A stretch of 36,106 nucleotides of DNA, taken from positions 1 through 36,106 of the forward strand of contig AYTS01000076.1 of assembly GCA_002009475.1 (NCBI GenBank), in the 5' to 3' direction. Each line of letters starts with the position of its first letter. Positions within the stretch are counted from its first letter, which is position 1. The translations under genes were made by a program, and so were the position numbers. Below are positions 24,073 to 33,508 of this stretch, piece after piece. Origin of the DNA: Candidatus Brocadia carolinensis (GTDB lineage: Bacteria > Planctomycetota > Brocadiia > Brocadiales > Brocadiaceae). The notes beneath the pieces were generated by a model that saw only the letters and a program-made list of their open reading frames with translations, did no database searches and was not told the origin of the DNA.

Positions 24073-27000
24073 ATGACTGAAAATATTCAAAACCATTCTT
24101 CACATTACAGGGGAGTTTTTGCAATACTTGCACGTGATGCAAAGATTGATCAAGTTGTGTGGTTGAGTCTAAAAGATGAAACGGGAGTAGTTTTAAAAAA
24201 AAAGGGGAATAATTCGTGAATTGTATGGCGATGGTTTGACAATCGACAGTGATGATGGCACTGAATATATTCCTGGTAGTGAAATTACAAAATGGGAGCT
24301 ACCTAAGGCTGAGAGCATCCTTGCCGAGCAAAGCTTAAAAGAGACAGTTCCATCTGTTGAGAAACAGACAGGAGATACTAATAGTCTTGCAATCAACGTA
24401 CTAGGTGTTGATATACATAAGCAAAGCACGAGTTTGCCACTAAATAATAATGATGAAACTTTGAAATCAGCATATCTCCCTGAACCAACAGAACTAAAGT
24501 TATTGTTTACTGACAAACCATTTATAACGGAACCTGACCCATGCTTTGATATTCCAGATATAGATTCTGAGTCGCGTAAAGAAGTTGACCGTTGGCATAA
24601 TCGATACCAATATGCACAAAAAATTCGTGAACCGGCACGTATGGCCCAAGATGTTACAGCGGTTGTTGAATTGGCAGAAACTTTAGATAATCCAGCCCTC
24701 TATTGTTTGGCTGGATGTTTTGCTGATATTGGTGGTCTCGGATCCCAACGTGCAAAAGTATACTATGAGGAAGCGATTAAATTCGATTACCAACCTGCTG
24801 CCGTTGCACTTGCTACATTATATATTAAAGCAGCAGATTGGGCTAATGCATCAAAATCGTTACTGTTAGCTATACAACTTCATTTTGATGGTGACAAAAC
24901 ACCCCTTGTTAAAAAATTGGGGCAGTGTCTTTTTCAAATGCAAGAGATAAAGGCCGACAGATTAGGTTTATTACTGTCAAGTGGGTTGGAAGGTGATGCG
25001 CTTGAATATGCCAAACGCTTGGTTGCACTTGTTGTCAAAGACGAAAGTGAAGCTTATAGCGCTGCCTTAAATGGCAATATCGATATTCTTCGCAAAACAA
25101 GGATTGGAAATGATCTCTTTCCTTGGGGTGATGAATCACCCTCAGCCTTAAACCAAAAAAAAGAATCGTCTAAACCTGTGCCCAAAACGAAGAAAGATGC
25201 TACTTCTAGAAAAGGGTATATTTCTACCTATAATGTCGATCGTAATTTTGGTTTTATTGTCGAAAGTTCAACAGGGCAAACATGGTATTTTCATAAGAAG
25301 TCTATAGAAAGTGAAACATTATTACGTGGTCTAATTATTGGAAAAGTTCAGCAGGATATCATTTTTGTTGGAAAATCAGAGACAATATCCGGTAAATATC
25401 CAGAGGCCTCACAGGTTCGTATACTATCGGATGGAGCATCAATAGAAAGCAAAGATATCCGACGTACCCCATTGCGAGTTAGACTTTCAGGAATACCTAG
25501 AGATCGTAGCTATTATGCAAAGGCCAAAGAGGCTGAACAGCTTGATCAACTAGAAAAAGCGGATGAGTATTTCTTGATGGAAATTTCTCGCAAAGGAAAG
25601 CATTTTAAAAGTGCAATAAAAGATCTTGCAAATCTTAAAAACAGAATGGGAAAATCGAAAGAGGCGATTACACTTCTGGACAAATACAAAGACGAATATA
25701 ATGGTTCAGAGCTTAGTTCATTAGATCAGATGAAAATCCAGTTCTTTGTGAAAGGACAACAATATCACGATGCCGCAGGATTGTTAGCACAAATTGCAAA
25801 AAAAACCGATCAAAAAAAATAAGCGAACAGAATATTTACGGCAGGAGGCCTATTGTTATTACGCCGCGGGAGAGTTTAACAAAGCCATTGCGAAATTAGA
25901 GGCTCTACCCAAAGATAGTGCAGTGACTGCTTTGCTTACAAAAATAAACCAAGCAATTGAAGATGGTATCCATGGCAAGATTTCCGAAGAACTGGTTGAT
26001 GATGAACCCCTTTCAAGTCTTGCATTGGGATTGTCCGCTATGGCGAGAAAACATTTAAATAAGTGCGAATTTAAAGGCACCGATGAAAGGTCACGGGAAA
26101 AAGGGCTGTTTCAACAAAATGATTATGATCAAATAAAAAAGCTTCTAGATAACATTAAAGGTCGCCGACCTAGAGATCGAGCCGAATATCAGCTGTCTTT
26201 GGCAGCATTGAGTGAAAAAATGCCTGATTTTGAGAAGCATACACAGATGCATACCTACCTGATGTGGTACTTTGCTAGCTTAGCAGAGGCTGCAATGAGT
26301 GAGAATATCGAAGTGGACGTTGTTCGATGTTATTGTATTGAATCGTTAAGATTTCACTCTCCATTTCCTCGCAAGAAACTTGAAGACGCATGGGCTCTTT
26401 TATTAGGAACATACCTGTCTAAAAACATTGGACCTAGTGTACTACTTAGAAAAGCATATGAAGGCGAACCTCTTTTTTGGCTCTTCAAAAAAAAATCCTG
26501 AAGATTGGAAAGCATTTCTTAATGATGCCCCTTATTACAAATTACATGTACCTGTAGCGTTCCAAGCAATTGAAATGCATATAAAAGAATCAGGGTTACC
26601 AATAGAAGTTGAAGATAAGATTGAAGAAGAAAGGAAACGAAATAGAAGCATAGATAATGTGTTTCGCTGGATTTCAAAATCCTCATTTTCAATAGATTAT
26701 TTGCGTACAGCACAAGAACACTTGGCTGAATGTTGTAAACATGTACGGTTTTCTTTAGATGGAGACCGACTTAGAAATGTCTCAAATATGTATAAGCAAT
26801 GCTCAGAATATCGTCTAGAACGAGATTTTCGAGAGCGCGAAACCAACTATTTACGCTTGGATCAAGCGATTGCGAAAACTTTGGAAGAGATAGACAAAAT
26901 GCCTACGGTTTTGTCTTTTGAGAGGTTGTATCCCACTTTAAAATCATTGCAAGATTCGTTACAAAAGAATTTTAAACTATTGGAAGATTCAATCCCTGAA

Positions 27001-28465
27001 TTGGAACTTCGCAATGTACTTGATAATGATTTTTATGTATTGAGTAATGATGGCCGTGTTTCATTGCGACTTTTACTTGAGTCAATAAACGAAATTGCAC
27101 CACCTATTGAGGCAATTAGCCTTGTCCTTGAGCCAGGAGAAAGTGCTCCTTGTCATTCCCCAGAACCTTTGTACGGTGGACAAAGAAGAGAAATTGAGTT
27201 GAGCATTAAACCAACGAAAAAAGAAATCAATGACAATACCTTCACTATTCAAACGGTGGTTGAGTACCGTACGCGTAGAGGTGAAAAGACAGAAAAATCC
27301 CATCTCTTTCCGATAGCCGTTCGCTTGGGGACTCCAGATTCTTTTGAGAAAATTCCAAACCCATACGGGCGGTATGCTGGAGGTTCACCAGTTGATGAAG
27401 ATTCTATGTTTTTTGGTCGCTCCGATCTTATTGACCGCATTATCCAGTATATATCAACGGGTGAATCGGGACAGTGTTTTGTTTTATATGGACAGAAACG
27501 TTCAGGCAAATCATCAGTGATAAATCAGATAAAAAAAGCGCGTATCGAAAGCAGTTTTTTTTTGTTGATATTTCCGCAGGGAGTTTTGTGCATGCAAAGA
27601 ACCTATGGAGTTCATTCGCACGTTTTTTTAGTCGATGAAATGAAGCAACAATTGGTACGCATCAAAGAAAAGGTACCTGAAAATTGGCCAAATCCAGAAG
27701 ATGTAGCTAATAATCCAACAGAGAAAATAAGAGAGGTAACACGTCTTATAAAGCGTATGCATCTTAATATAGTTGTTGCGGTTGATGAATTCACCTATAT
27801 TTATGAAATGGCGAGGGATGATGCCGAAACGTTTATGCGTGGATGGAAAGCATTGTTAGAAGCAAAGGCCTTTAATGCAATACTGGTTGGTCAAGATACC
27901 ATGCCAAGGTTCAAACAGGCGTTTCCCAACGAATTTAGCATTACACATGATGAACGTCTTACTTATCTTAAAAAAAGCAGAGGCGGACAGTCTTGCATCA
28001 CAACCTATATTGTTTAACGGTAAAACGCGGTATCGAGGTCGAGCGCTGGAAAAGATGTTTGATTTGACAGCAGGCAGTCCTTTTTATTTACAGATCACTT
28101 GTGATAGACTGGTTCAACACTTGAACGACCGGCGGGCTGTATTTATCACCGAGGCTGATATTGATTACGTGGCACATATCTTAACAGTTGGAACGGAGAC
28201 ATTGCCTCCAGAGCGTTTCAATGCCTTGGTGACAGCAGCAGGGAAGAAAGTGGACACCATATCGGAGGATGACCTATGGCACCTCCTTAGACGCTTAGCC
28301 CGAGCATCATCACAGAATGGCTGGTGCTATCGAAATATACTAGCAGAAATATCCAATAGTGACAAAGCATTGAAAGACCTTGTTGATCGTGAAATAATTG
28401 TTCCTAAAGGCGATCGAGTTAGTATTCGTGTCGGTTTGTTTGCTAAATGGTTACGTACAAACTAA
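24073..28465 (+). CDS. giant TPR / cold-shock-like / STAND-AAA ATPase, broken at A- and T-runs
   Basis: One gene of about 1,460 codons, split here into consecutive open segments (24073-24216, 24221-25822, 25794-26501, 26428-28017, 27875-28465) that join perfectly if single bases are dropped at A-runs 24195-24203, 25798-25819, 26487-26495 and 27970-27976. A compensated pair of shifts lies at the T-runs 27555-27563 and 27623-27629. Domains in order: a short N-terminal beta region (HYRGVFAILARDAKIDQVVW); TPR/Sel1-like helices; a cold-shock/OB-like domain (KGYISTYNVDRNFGFI, then WYFHKKSI; near 25210-25310); more TPR-like helices; a helical middle; then NPYGRYAGG...FFGRSDLIDRI, Walker A YGQKRSGKSS and Walker B IVVAVDEFTYIY, followed by a winged-helix-like end. 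NPY-GR plus this layout is typical of STAND-type ATPases, which sense and oligomerise. It is followed 24 bases later by a second STAND gene. I believe it is intact in the organism; the family as a whole is not one I recognise. Confidence 0.75.
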
Positions 28466-28489
28466 TATCAATTGGGAAATGTTTAGGAC

Positions 28490-29959
28490 ATGCATAAAGC
28501 TGTTAATCCTTACAGCGGGTGGGGGACACCTGTAAGCGGAGAACGCTTAGTTGGTCGGAGCCAACTACTAGAGCGCATAATTCAAAGGATAAAATCAGAA
28601 GCCCATTGCAGTATTGTCGGCTTACCCAGATTAGGGAAGACGAGTGTAGCGCGTGAAGCCATCCGATTGCTGCAAACCACAAATGCAGGGGTAAACGTGG
28701 GATATGTTACTCTAGACGCAACCAGTGGCCCTGTACAGGCATATGAAAGAATCCTTGAAGAAATAACATTTGGTACTGTTACTGATGGCATATCATTTCG
28801 TGGTTTGACTCACGACGATGCCTACATGGAATTTTTAAGAACACTTCGCCAGGAAAAACGTTCTGGCCATAAGTCGGTTGTGGTTATTGATGAAATGGAT
28901 GGCATTGTACGAGAGACCTTTGCGGATGCTTCCTTATTTGTTTCTAGAATGCGAGAAGTAGCGAATGATCGCGATCGATATGGAGTAACTTTTGTCTTTG
29001 TATCTCGACTCTCCTTAGACATGATCCAAGGAGATGTAGATTGCTCGACGTTGGCTGGGTTGTGTGAGGTGGTTTATTTGCAGCCTATTGAACTTGCCGG
29101 GATTATGCAGCTTGCATCGCGTAGTCCTATTTCGATTGAAACCAGTGGTATTGATGCCTTATGCTACTTCACTGGGGGGCATCCTTTTCTTGCTGAAGTT
29201 GTAATGTGTGAAGCAGTTGATGGTGGACATTCAAGTCTTGATGCAAAAGCTATCGAAACAGCGCAACATGCTCAAGCACATGAATTTACAAATATGTATA
29301 GGCTTTTACAGCAGCTTTTATCGCGTGAGAAGATGTTCGATGCTTTATGCGAACTCGTTGTTGGTCCACAATGGCAGGCAATAAATTTTCATACGGTAAC
29401 ACTTCTAAAACAATACGGTCTACTTCGCAGCAATAATCATTTCTCTGGTAGTGTTGAGTGTATGTCCCAACACCTCAAGGATTATTTAAGTCTTTTGACT
29501 CGAACAATTCCTTCTTGGGATTTACTTGGTGAAACCGAACGGCAGTTACGAAATCTTGTCCAAGATAAAATGCAGGAATCATACGGTGAGAATTGGTTTG
29601 AGGAACTTCGAAATAGGCATCCGAAAAAGCGAGAAGTTTTGGATAAGCTTATTCTGCAGAGAGATAGAGAGAAACGCATGTTTGGAAACGCGGCGGCTGA
29701 TTTCATACTGGATTACACATACATAGGTGAGCTAAAAGACCTTATATTTGCTGAATGGGATCGTTACCGTGCAGTATTTGGTGATACCAAAACAGAGTGG
29801 GAGAAAAAGTTGCAAGCCGTGATGAGAGTACGTAACCCTATGGCACACTATCGCCCTGTGCCTGCAGAAGTGCTTCATGAAGCAGAAAATATCTGTAAAT
29901 TATTACTTGTTAAATTAACTGGATCCGGAGATATACTTGATACTAAAAGATCGAAGTAA
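28490..29959 (+). CDS. STAND-type ATPase with C-terminal Swt1-like HEPN domain
   Basis: A 489-residue protein. It opens with NPYSGWGTPVSGERLVGRSQ, the same NPY...GR entry as the upstream ATPase. Walker A GLPRLGKT is at residues 44-51 and Walker B SVVVIDEMD at about 129-137; then a sensor-like FVFVSRLS and the lid helix TGGHPFLAEVVMCEA. The last ~140 residues match a Swt1-type HEPN domain: LLGETERQLRNLVQDKM, ENWFEELRNRHPKK and, at residues 448-453, the catalytic RNPMAH (R-x4-H), followed by YRP. HEPN domains with R-x4-6-H are metal-independent RNases in many defence and toxin systems. An ATPase sensor fused to such an effector suggests infection-triggered RNA cleavage; this is inference. The coding sequence is intact. 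The ribosome binding site is poor (AGGAC directly before the ATG), suggesting coupling to the upstream gene. Confidence 0.85.
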   Translation: MHKAVNPYSGWGTPVSGERLVGRSQLLERIIQRIKSEAHCSIVGLPRLGKTSVAREAIRLLQTTNAGVNVGYVTLDATSGPVQAYERILEEITFGTVTDGISFRGLTHDDAYMEFLRTLRQEKRSGHKSVVVIDEMDGIVRETFADASLFVSRMREVANDRDRYGVTFVFVSRLSLDMIQGDVDCSTLAGLCEVVYLQPIELAGIMQLASRSPISIETSGIDALCYFTGGHPFLAEVVMCEAVDGGHSSLDAKAIETAQHAQAHEFTNMYRLLQQLLSREKMFDALCELVVGPQWQAINFHTVTLLKQYGLLRSNNHFSGSVECMSQHLKDYLSLLTRTIPSWDLLGETERQLRNLVQDKMQESYGENWFEELRNRHPKKREVLDKLILQRDREKRMFGNAAADFILDYTYIGELKDLIFAEWDRYRAVFGDTKTEWEKKLQAVMRVRNPMAHYRPVPAEVLHEAENICKLLLVKLTGSGDILDTKRSK

Positions 29960-30078
29960 ACGGTTTATTCGTAAAAAGTTTAAAACAGGAGAAACTACGT
30001 AGGAAAAATATGGGAATAAAGAGAAGTATCGATGATGAGAAAACACAATCCTCGTGAAAAGAATTAAGGAAGTTGCTT

Positions 30079-31785
30079 ATGGAAAAAAACTCAGAATCTG
30101 AATTTGCTGAAGTTGCAATAAGACTGTTCGCGTTCTATAAACGGGTAGCGACGAAAAATGAAGGGAGCAAAACTGTAAGTATGTTCCCATGCTTTACGCT
30201 TACTAATGCAGATACAGGAACAGATTCATCAGAACCTTATTTTGAAGAAGTGGAACAGGTCTCGACAACAGCTTTAGGGCTTAACATGCTTCACCCTGAA
30301 GCAAAAAGGTTTCTCTCTAGTTCAGTAAAAACATTTGTTCTCAATAAACACTTAAGAGAAGATATAACGAAGAAGTCCGTATGGAAAATCATGGCGCCAA
30401 GATGGGTGACCGAAAAACAAAAAGTATGCTGGGATACATTTTTGGTAGAAGGACCAGAAAAAAAACCTTATTTTACTGTCAGAATAGATCATATCGGTGT
30501 CTCATATTTTCCAACAGGTGTTACTGCAATCTGCTTCGATATCTTACCTGCTTTTAAACTAACGGATGAGTCCGCACCCCTAATAGGTAAAATGATGGTG
30601 AGTACATTCAACCAGGAATATCCTGTACAAGGTCATGGTGGAGGAAAAAGAGGCGTAGTTCTTCACCGGATATTTGATAATGAGCAAAAAGATAAAAAGC
30701 TACAATCTGTGAAAAACCGTTTTGGGAAAAATGCGGATTCTGGTGTGATGAAAGGACTTCTTGGGGAAGAAATAACATTAAACGAAATTCTTCATAGCCT
30801 TTTAGGGAACGGGTATGAATTTTTGATGGGCGATCGTTTTGTTTCCAGCATTTTTATAAGAACAAAAGGGGAAAATACCGCCAAGCCTTTTGATGACACC
30901 AATCATACTGATTTGATTCGTATGTCCAGGGGGCAGAATGATAATTATTTGCCTTACTCTGAAGATTGCAAACCAGGAGGCAGATACATCATAAACACCT
31001 TTGAGAATGTGATATTCTCACTATCAGGGGAGGGCATAGCTTGTTGGGTAAAGCCTCAGCACAACCAAATCTTTCTTAAATCAGACCAATTTAAGCAGAG
31101 ATTTGATACTATCTATCTGCAACTCCTGTTGCTTGCTTTGCATCAAAGATACGCCCTTGTCGACCTCGCCCAACAACTTTCAAAGATAGAACTTCCTCGA
31201 TTGGATTCAGATTCTCTTGAATTGCTGAGAGAACGATCTATTAAACTTCGACAGCAACGAAAAGATGTGGCTGATTTTTACCTGAGGGCATACTTTAGAC
31301 AGCCGGCAGTGCTGGATAACCATCAGGTGATTTACCAGAAACTGCAGGATGTGCTTGGCATTACGAATTTATTAGAAGAAGTGCAGAAATCAACAGAAGA
31401 ACTGGATCACATTATTACGAGTACCTATCTACATGAACAAAACAATCAAAGTATTCATCTGCTGGAAAAAATTGAGGACTTGACGGAAAAACAGGAATAT
31501 TCGGCGCAGATTGAAAGAACCCTCACCTTGGTTGTTGAGGTTACTGCTTTGCCATATTATACCTACAGTATTACAAAAGCAATTTGTAAACTTTTTTGTG
31601 CTTCACATCAGTCTAAACCGGAAGTAGTGCTGAGATGGACTGAGAATTGGCCTGAATGGATTGCTATTTTTATCGCATTAGCCGCGACAGTTTTTGCGGT
31701 TACATTGACCTTTATAAGATATAAGCGTATGAAAAAAAAAGAAGTAATTATTCTGGAAGGAGGGAATATAGGAATCATCCTGTGA
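30079..31785 (+). CDS. unrecognised 569-residue protein with C-terminal membrane anchor
   Basis: I do not recognise the family. The soluble part (residues 1-~350) is mixed alpha/beta, with aromatic-rich strands such as YFTVRIDHIGVSYFPTGVTA and the conserved-looking PVQGHGGGKRGVVLHRIFD. The part from ~340 is long, helical and coiled-coil-like (LLALHQRYALVDLAQQLSKI; LRQQRKDVADFYLRAYFRQP; LLEEVQKSTEELDHIITSTY). It leads to a hydrophobic pair, of which WIAIFIALAATVFAVTLTFI is the clear membrane segment, and a basic end RYKRMKKK. This shape recalls CorA-like proteins but lacks their GMN motif. ATG 30079 has AAGGAAG 5 bases upstream. A run of nine A near 31730 could be one base too long; with eight the protein would end at ...MKKKK. 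It lies 119 bases after the HEPN-ATPase gene on the same strand and may belong to that operon. Confidence 0.75.
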   Translation: MEKNSESEFAEVAIRLFAFYKRVATKNEGSKTVSMFPCFTLTNADTGTDSSEPYFEEVEQVSTTALGLNMLHPEAKRFLSSSVKTFVLNKHLREDITKKSVWKIMAPRWVTEKQKVCWDTFLVEGPEKKPYFTVRIDHIGVSYFPTGVTAICFDILPAFKLTDESAPLIGKMMVSTFNQEYPVQGHGGGKRGVVLHRIFDNEQKDKKLQSVKNRFGKNADSGVMKGLLGEEITLNEILHSLLGNGYEFLMGDRFVSSIFIRTKGENTAKPFDDTNHTDLIRMSRGQNDNYLPYSEDCKPGGRYIINTFENVIFSLSGEGIACWVKPQHNQIFLKSDQFKQRFDTIYLQLLLLALHQRYALVDLAQQLSKIELPRLDSDSLELLRERSIKLRQQRKDVADFYLRAYFRQPAVLDNHQVIYQKLQDVLGITNLLEEVQKSTEELDHIITSTYLHEQNNQSIHLLEKIEDLTEKQEYSAQIERTLTLVVEVTALPYYTYSITKAICKLFCASHQSKPEVVLRWTENWPEWIAIFIALAATVFAVTLTFIRYKRMKKKEVIILEGGNIGIIL

Positions 31786-31847
31786 AAGGTTTTTGCCAAG
31801 CACAAAATTTTGTTGCATTCAAAATAATAAGTCTCTACACTGAAGAC

Positions 31848-32531
31848 ATGTTGAATCCGTATAGGTATGCCAAAGTGCTTCTTATCTTTGCAATAACAGG
31901 CTGTTTCTGCGTAGCTATTGCCACTCCAGATGAGATTAGGCGTGAACGCCCAGGCATACTCTTCAGCCCTTCCAAAATACCACTCCTCGAAGACCCCGGA
32001 CGTGATGTATGGCAGAAACCAGATGAGGTATTGAATGCCTTAGATATGAAAAGAGGGCAGGTTGTTGCGGATATTGGCGCCGGATCAGGGTATCTTACCG
32101 CAAAATTATCTGAACGTGTGGGAGAATCCGGATTGGTTTATGCCGTAGATATACAGCAGGAGATGATCGACTATACAAAGAAGAAGTTGATGGATAGAGG
32201 TTTAAAAAACGTAGTAGCCATCCTTGGTGATGTGAATGATCCAAAACTGCCGCCTGAGAAGACGGATACCATCATTCTTCTGAGTACCTATCATGAAATT
32301 GCAAGACCTATTGAATTTGTGAAAAAACTGAAGTTGGCTTTGAAGCCGCGTGGGAAATTGGCTATTTTGGAATTTACCGATGAGAGCCCTATCGGTCCCC
32401 CTTTGAAATTTCGCCTGCCAGAGGACGTTGTTATGCATGAAATGCAACAGGCTGATTTTACATTGTTACAAAAGTACACACTGCTTCTTCCTTACCAATA
32501 CTTTTTGGTCTTTACTCCATCCAACCCCTAG
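31848..32531 (+). CDS. exported class I SAM-dependent methyltransferase
   Basis: A 227-residue protein from ATG 31848. The N-terminus is a signal sequence (MLNPYRYAKVLLIFAITGCF) that contains a possible lipobox (ITGC) and an alternative signal-peptidase I site (AIA-TPDE). The mature part is a Rossmann methyltransferase: motif I VVADIGAGSGYLTAKLSERV, acidic motif II LVYAVDIQQEMIDYTKKKL, motif III-like VAILGDVNDPKLP, and TDTIILLSTYHEIARP. SAM is not expected outside the cytoplasm, so an exported enzyme of this class is puzzling, although such genes recur in several phyla. An alternative GTG start at 31782 has GGAGGG about 15 bases upstream and would put 22 residues before the hydrophobic segment; I prefer 31848 for the signal peptide. 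Confidence 0.82.
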   Translation: MLNPYRYAKVLLIFAITGCFCVAIATPDEIRRERPGILFSPSKIPLLEDPGRDVWQKPDEVLNALDMKRGQVVADIGAGSGYLTAKLSERVGESGLVYAVDIQQEMIDYTKKKLMDRGLKNVVAILGDVNDPKLPPEKTDTIILLSTYHEIARPIEFVKKLKLALKPRGKLAILEFTDESPIGPPLKFRLPEDVVMHEMQQADFTLLQKYTLLLPYQYFLVFTPSNP

Positions 32532-32563
32532 GCAATACGGTTATCTGAGAGAGGAGAATCATC

Positions 32564-32953
32564 ATGAAATTTCTTAATCAAAAGATTCAGAAATTTTCTT
32601 TAGCTTGGATTGGTATCGTTTTCCTGTGCTCGTGTGCTCAAACGCCTTCATATCCTCCCTATGAGGAAGGGGTGCGTATCATAGTAAGTCCTCACAAGCT
32701 GAGTGTCCATTCTGGTTCCGAGGATAAGGTATTTGTTCAAGTGTTGGATAAACAGGGAGGTCCGCTCTTTGGAGTTAAAGTTGCTGCCACAAGTACCTTG
32801 CCGACAGTTGCTACGGTTACCCCTGATGCGCTCACCGATCCTGTTGGCAAGTCCATATTTACCGTAAGTGGGATTTCTCCTGGCGCCACACAGATCATTT
32901 TTTCTGTCGCAGGACAAAAGGCAACCATGGAAGTTGTTTTCATAGGACATTAA
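32564..32953 (+). CDS. lipoprotein with bacterial Ig-like domain
   Basis: A 129-residue protein. The N-terminal signal SLAWIGIVFLCSCAQTPSYP ends in a lipobox-like LCSC, so it is probably acylated and membrane anchored. The remainder is one Ig-like (BIG) beta-sandwich domain: IIVSPHKLSVHSGSEDKVFV, then QVLDKQGGPLFGVKVAATST, then SIFTVSGISPGATQIIFSVA. Short BIG domains mediate adhesion or packing; a specific role cannot be read. A good GAGAGGAG site is 7 bases upstream. It follows the exported methyltransferase by 32 bases, so both probably belong to one envelope operon. Confidence 0.82.
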   Translation: MKFLNQKIQKFSLAWIGIVFLCSCAQTPSYPPYEEGVRIIVSPHKLSVHSGSEDKVFVQVLDKQGGPLFGVKVAATSTLPTVATVTPDALTDPVGKSIFTVSGISPGATQIIFSVAGQKATMEVVFIGH

Positions 32954-33160
32954 CAGGAGCTTTATATCTGGCGATTTTTATGAGGAGACATAGGTATTGC
33001 ACTTCGGCCATTGTCATTTCCTTGCGTAAAGTGAGGAAAAGTCGCCGAAGGCCTGATTAAAAAGAATCCCGGTAGAGAAGATGCTTTTTTTTCAAATACT
33101 GTGAAGTTTGCATGATAAAGGAATAGTTGGTTATCAACTCGAATACAGTTAGGTGGTAAG

Positions 33161-33508
33161 GTGCCGTCTTATATTTTGCTCATGATAATGTTGGTAACGT
33201 TCATCGCCTCCGCGGGAAGTTATTTTTTTGCTAAAACGAGGTTATTATCAATTTTCCTCATTCTGTTTTATACCGCGAGCACGTTTCTCTCTTCTTCACT
33301 ATTTTCCAATCACCCCCTCTTTCTCTGCATAATCATAATCGTCTTTATTGCCCTACCAATCCTGTGTCTTATTATCTTTGCCCTTGATGTACAGTATGGA
33401 CTCTTTTGCACGGACACTTCGTTTGTTTTTATTCTTGTCTGGTTGTTGATACCAGCACTTTCCTTCATAAATTTTATCACGTACCTTTTCAAGGTTCTCT
33501 ATGCCTGA
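33161..33508 (+). CDS. small membrane protein overlapping lpxB
   Basis: A 115-residue protein, starting at GTG 33161 behind TTAGGTGGTAAG. Hydrophobic segments cover nearly all of it: ILLMIMLVTFIASAGSYFFA (~5-24), LSIFLILFYTASTFLSSSLF (~29-48), LFLCIIIIVFIALPILCLII (~53-72) and VFILVWLLIPALSFINFITY (~88-107). No family is recognised. Its end overlaps the lpxB start by 8 bases, so expression is likely coupled, which hints at an envelope or lipid role. The 207 bases before it hold no recognised gene. Confidence 0.7.
   Translation: MPSYILLMIMLVTFIASAGSYFFAKTRLLSIFLILFYTASTFLSSSLFSNHPLFLCIIIIVFIALPILCLIIFALDVQYGLFCTDTSFVFILVWLLIPALSFINFITYLFKVLYA

Noticed and set aside
32954..33160. Gene or RNA in the gap before the small membrane protein
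   Set aside because: No open frame, hairpin or promoter of convincing quality was visible.
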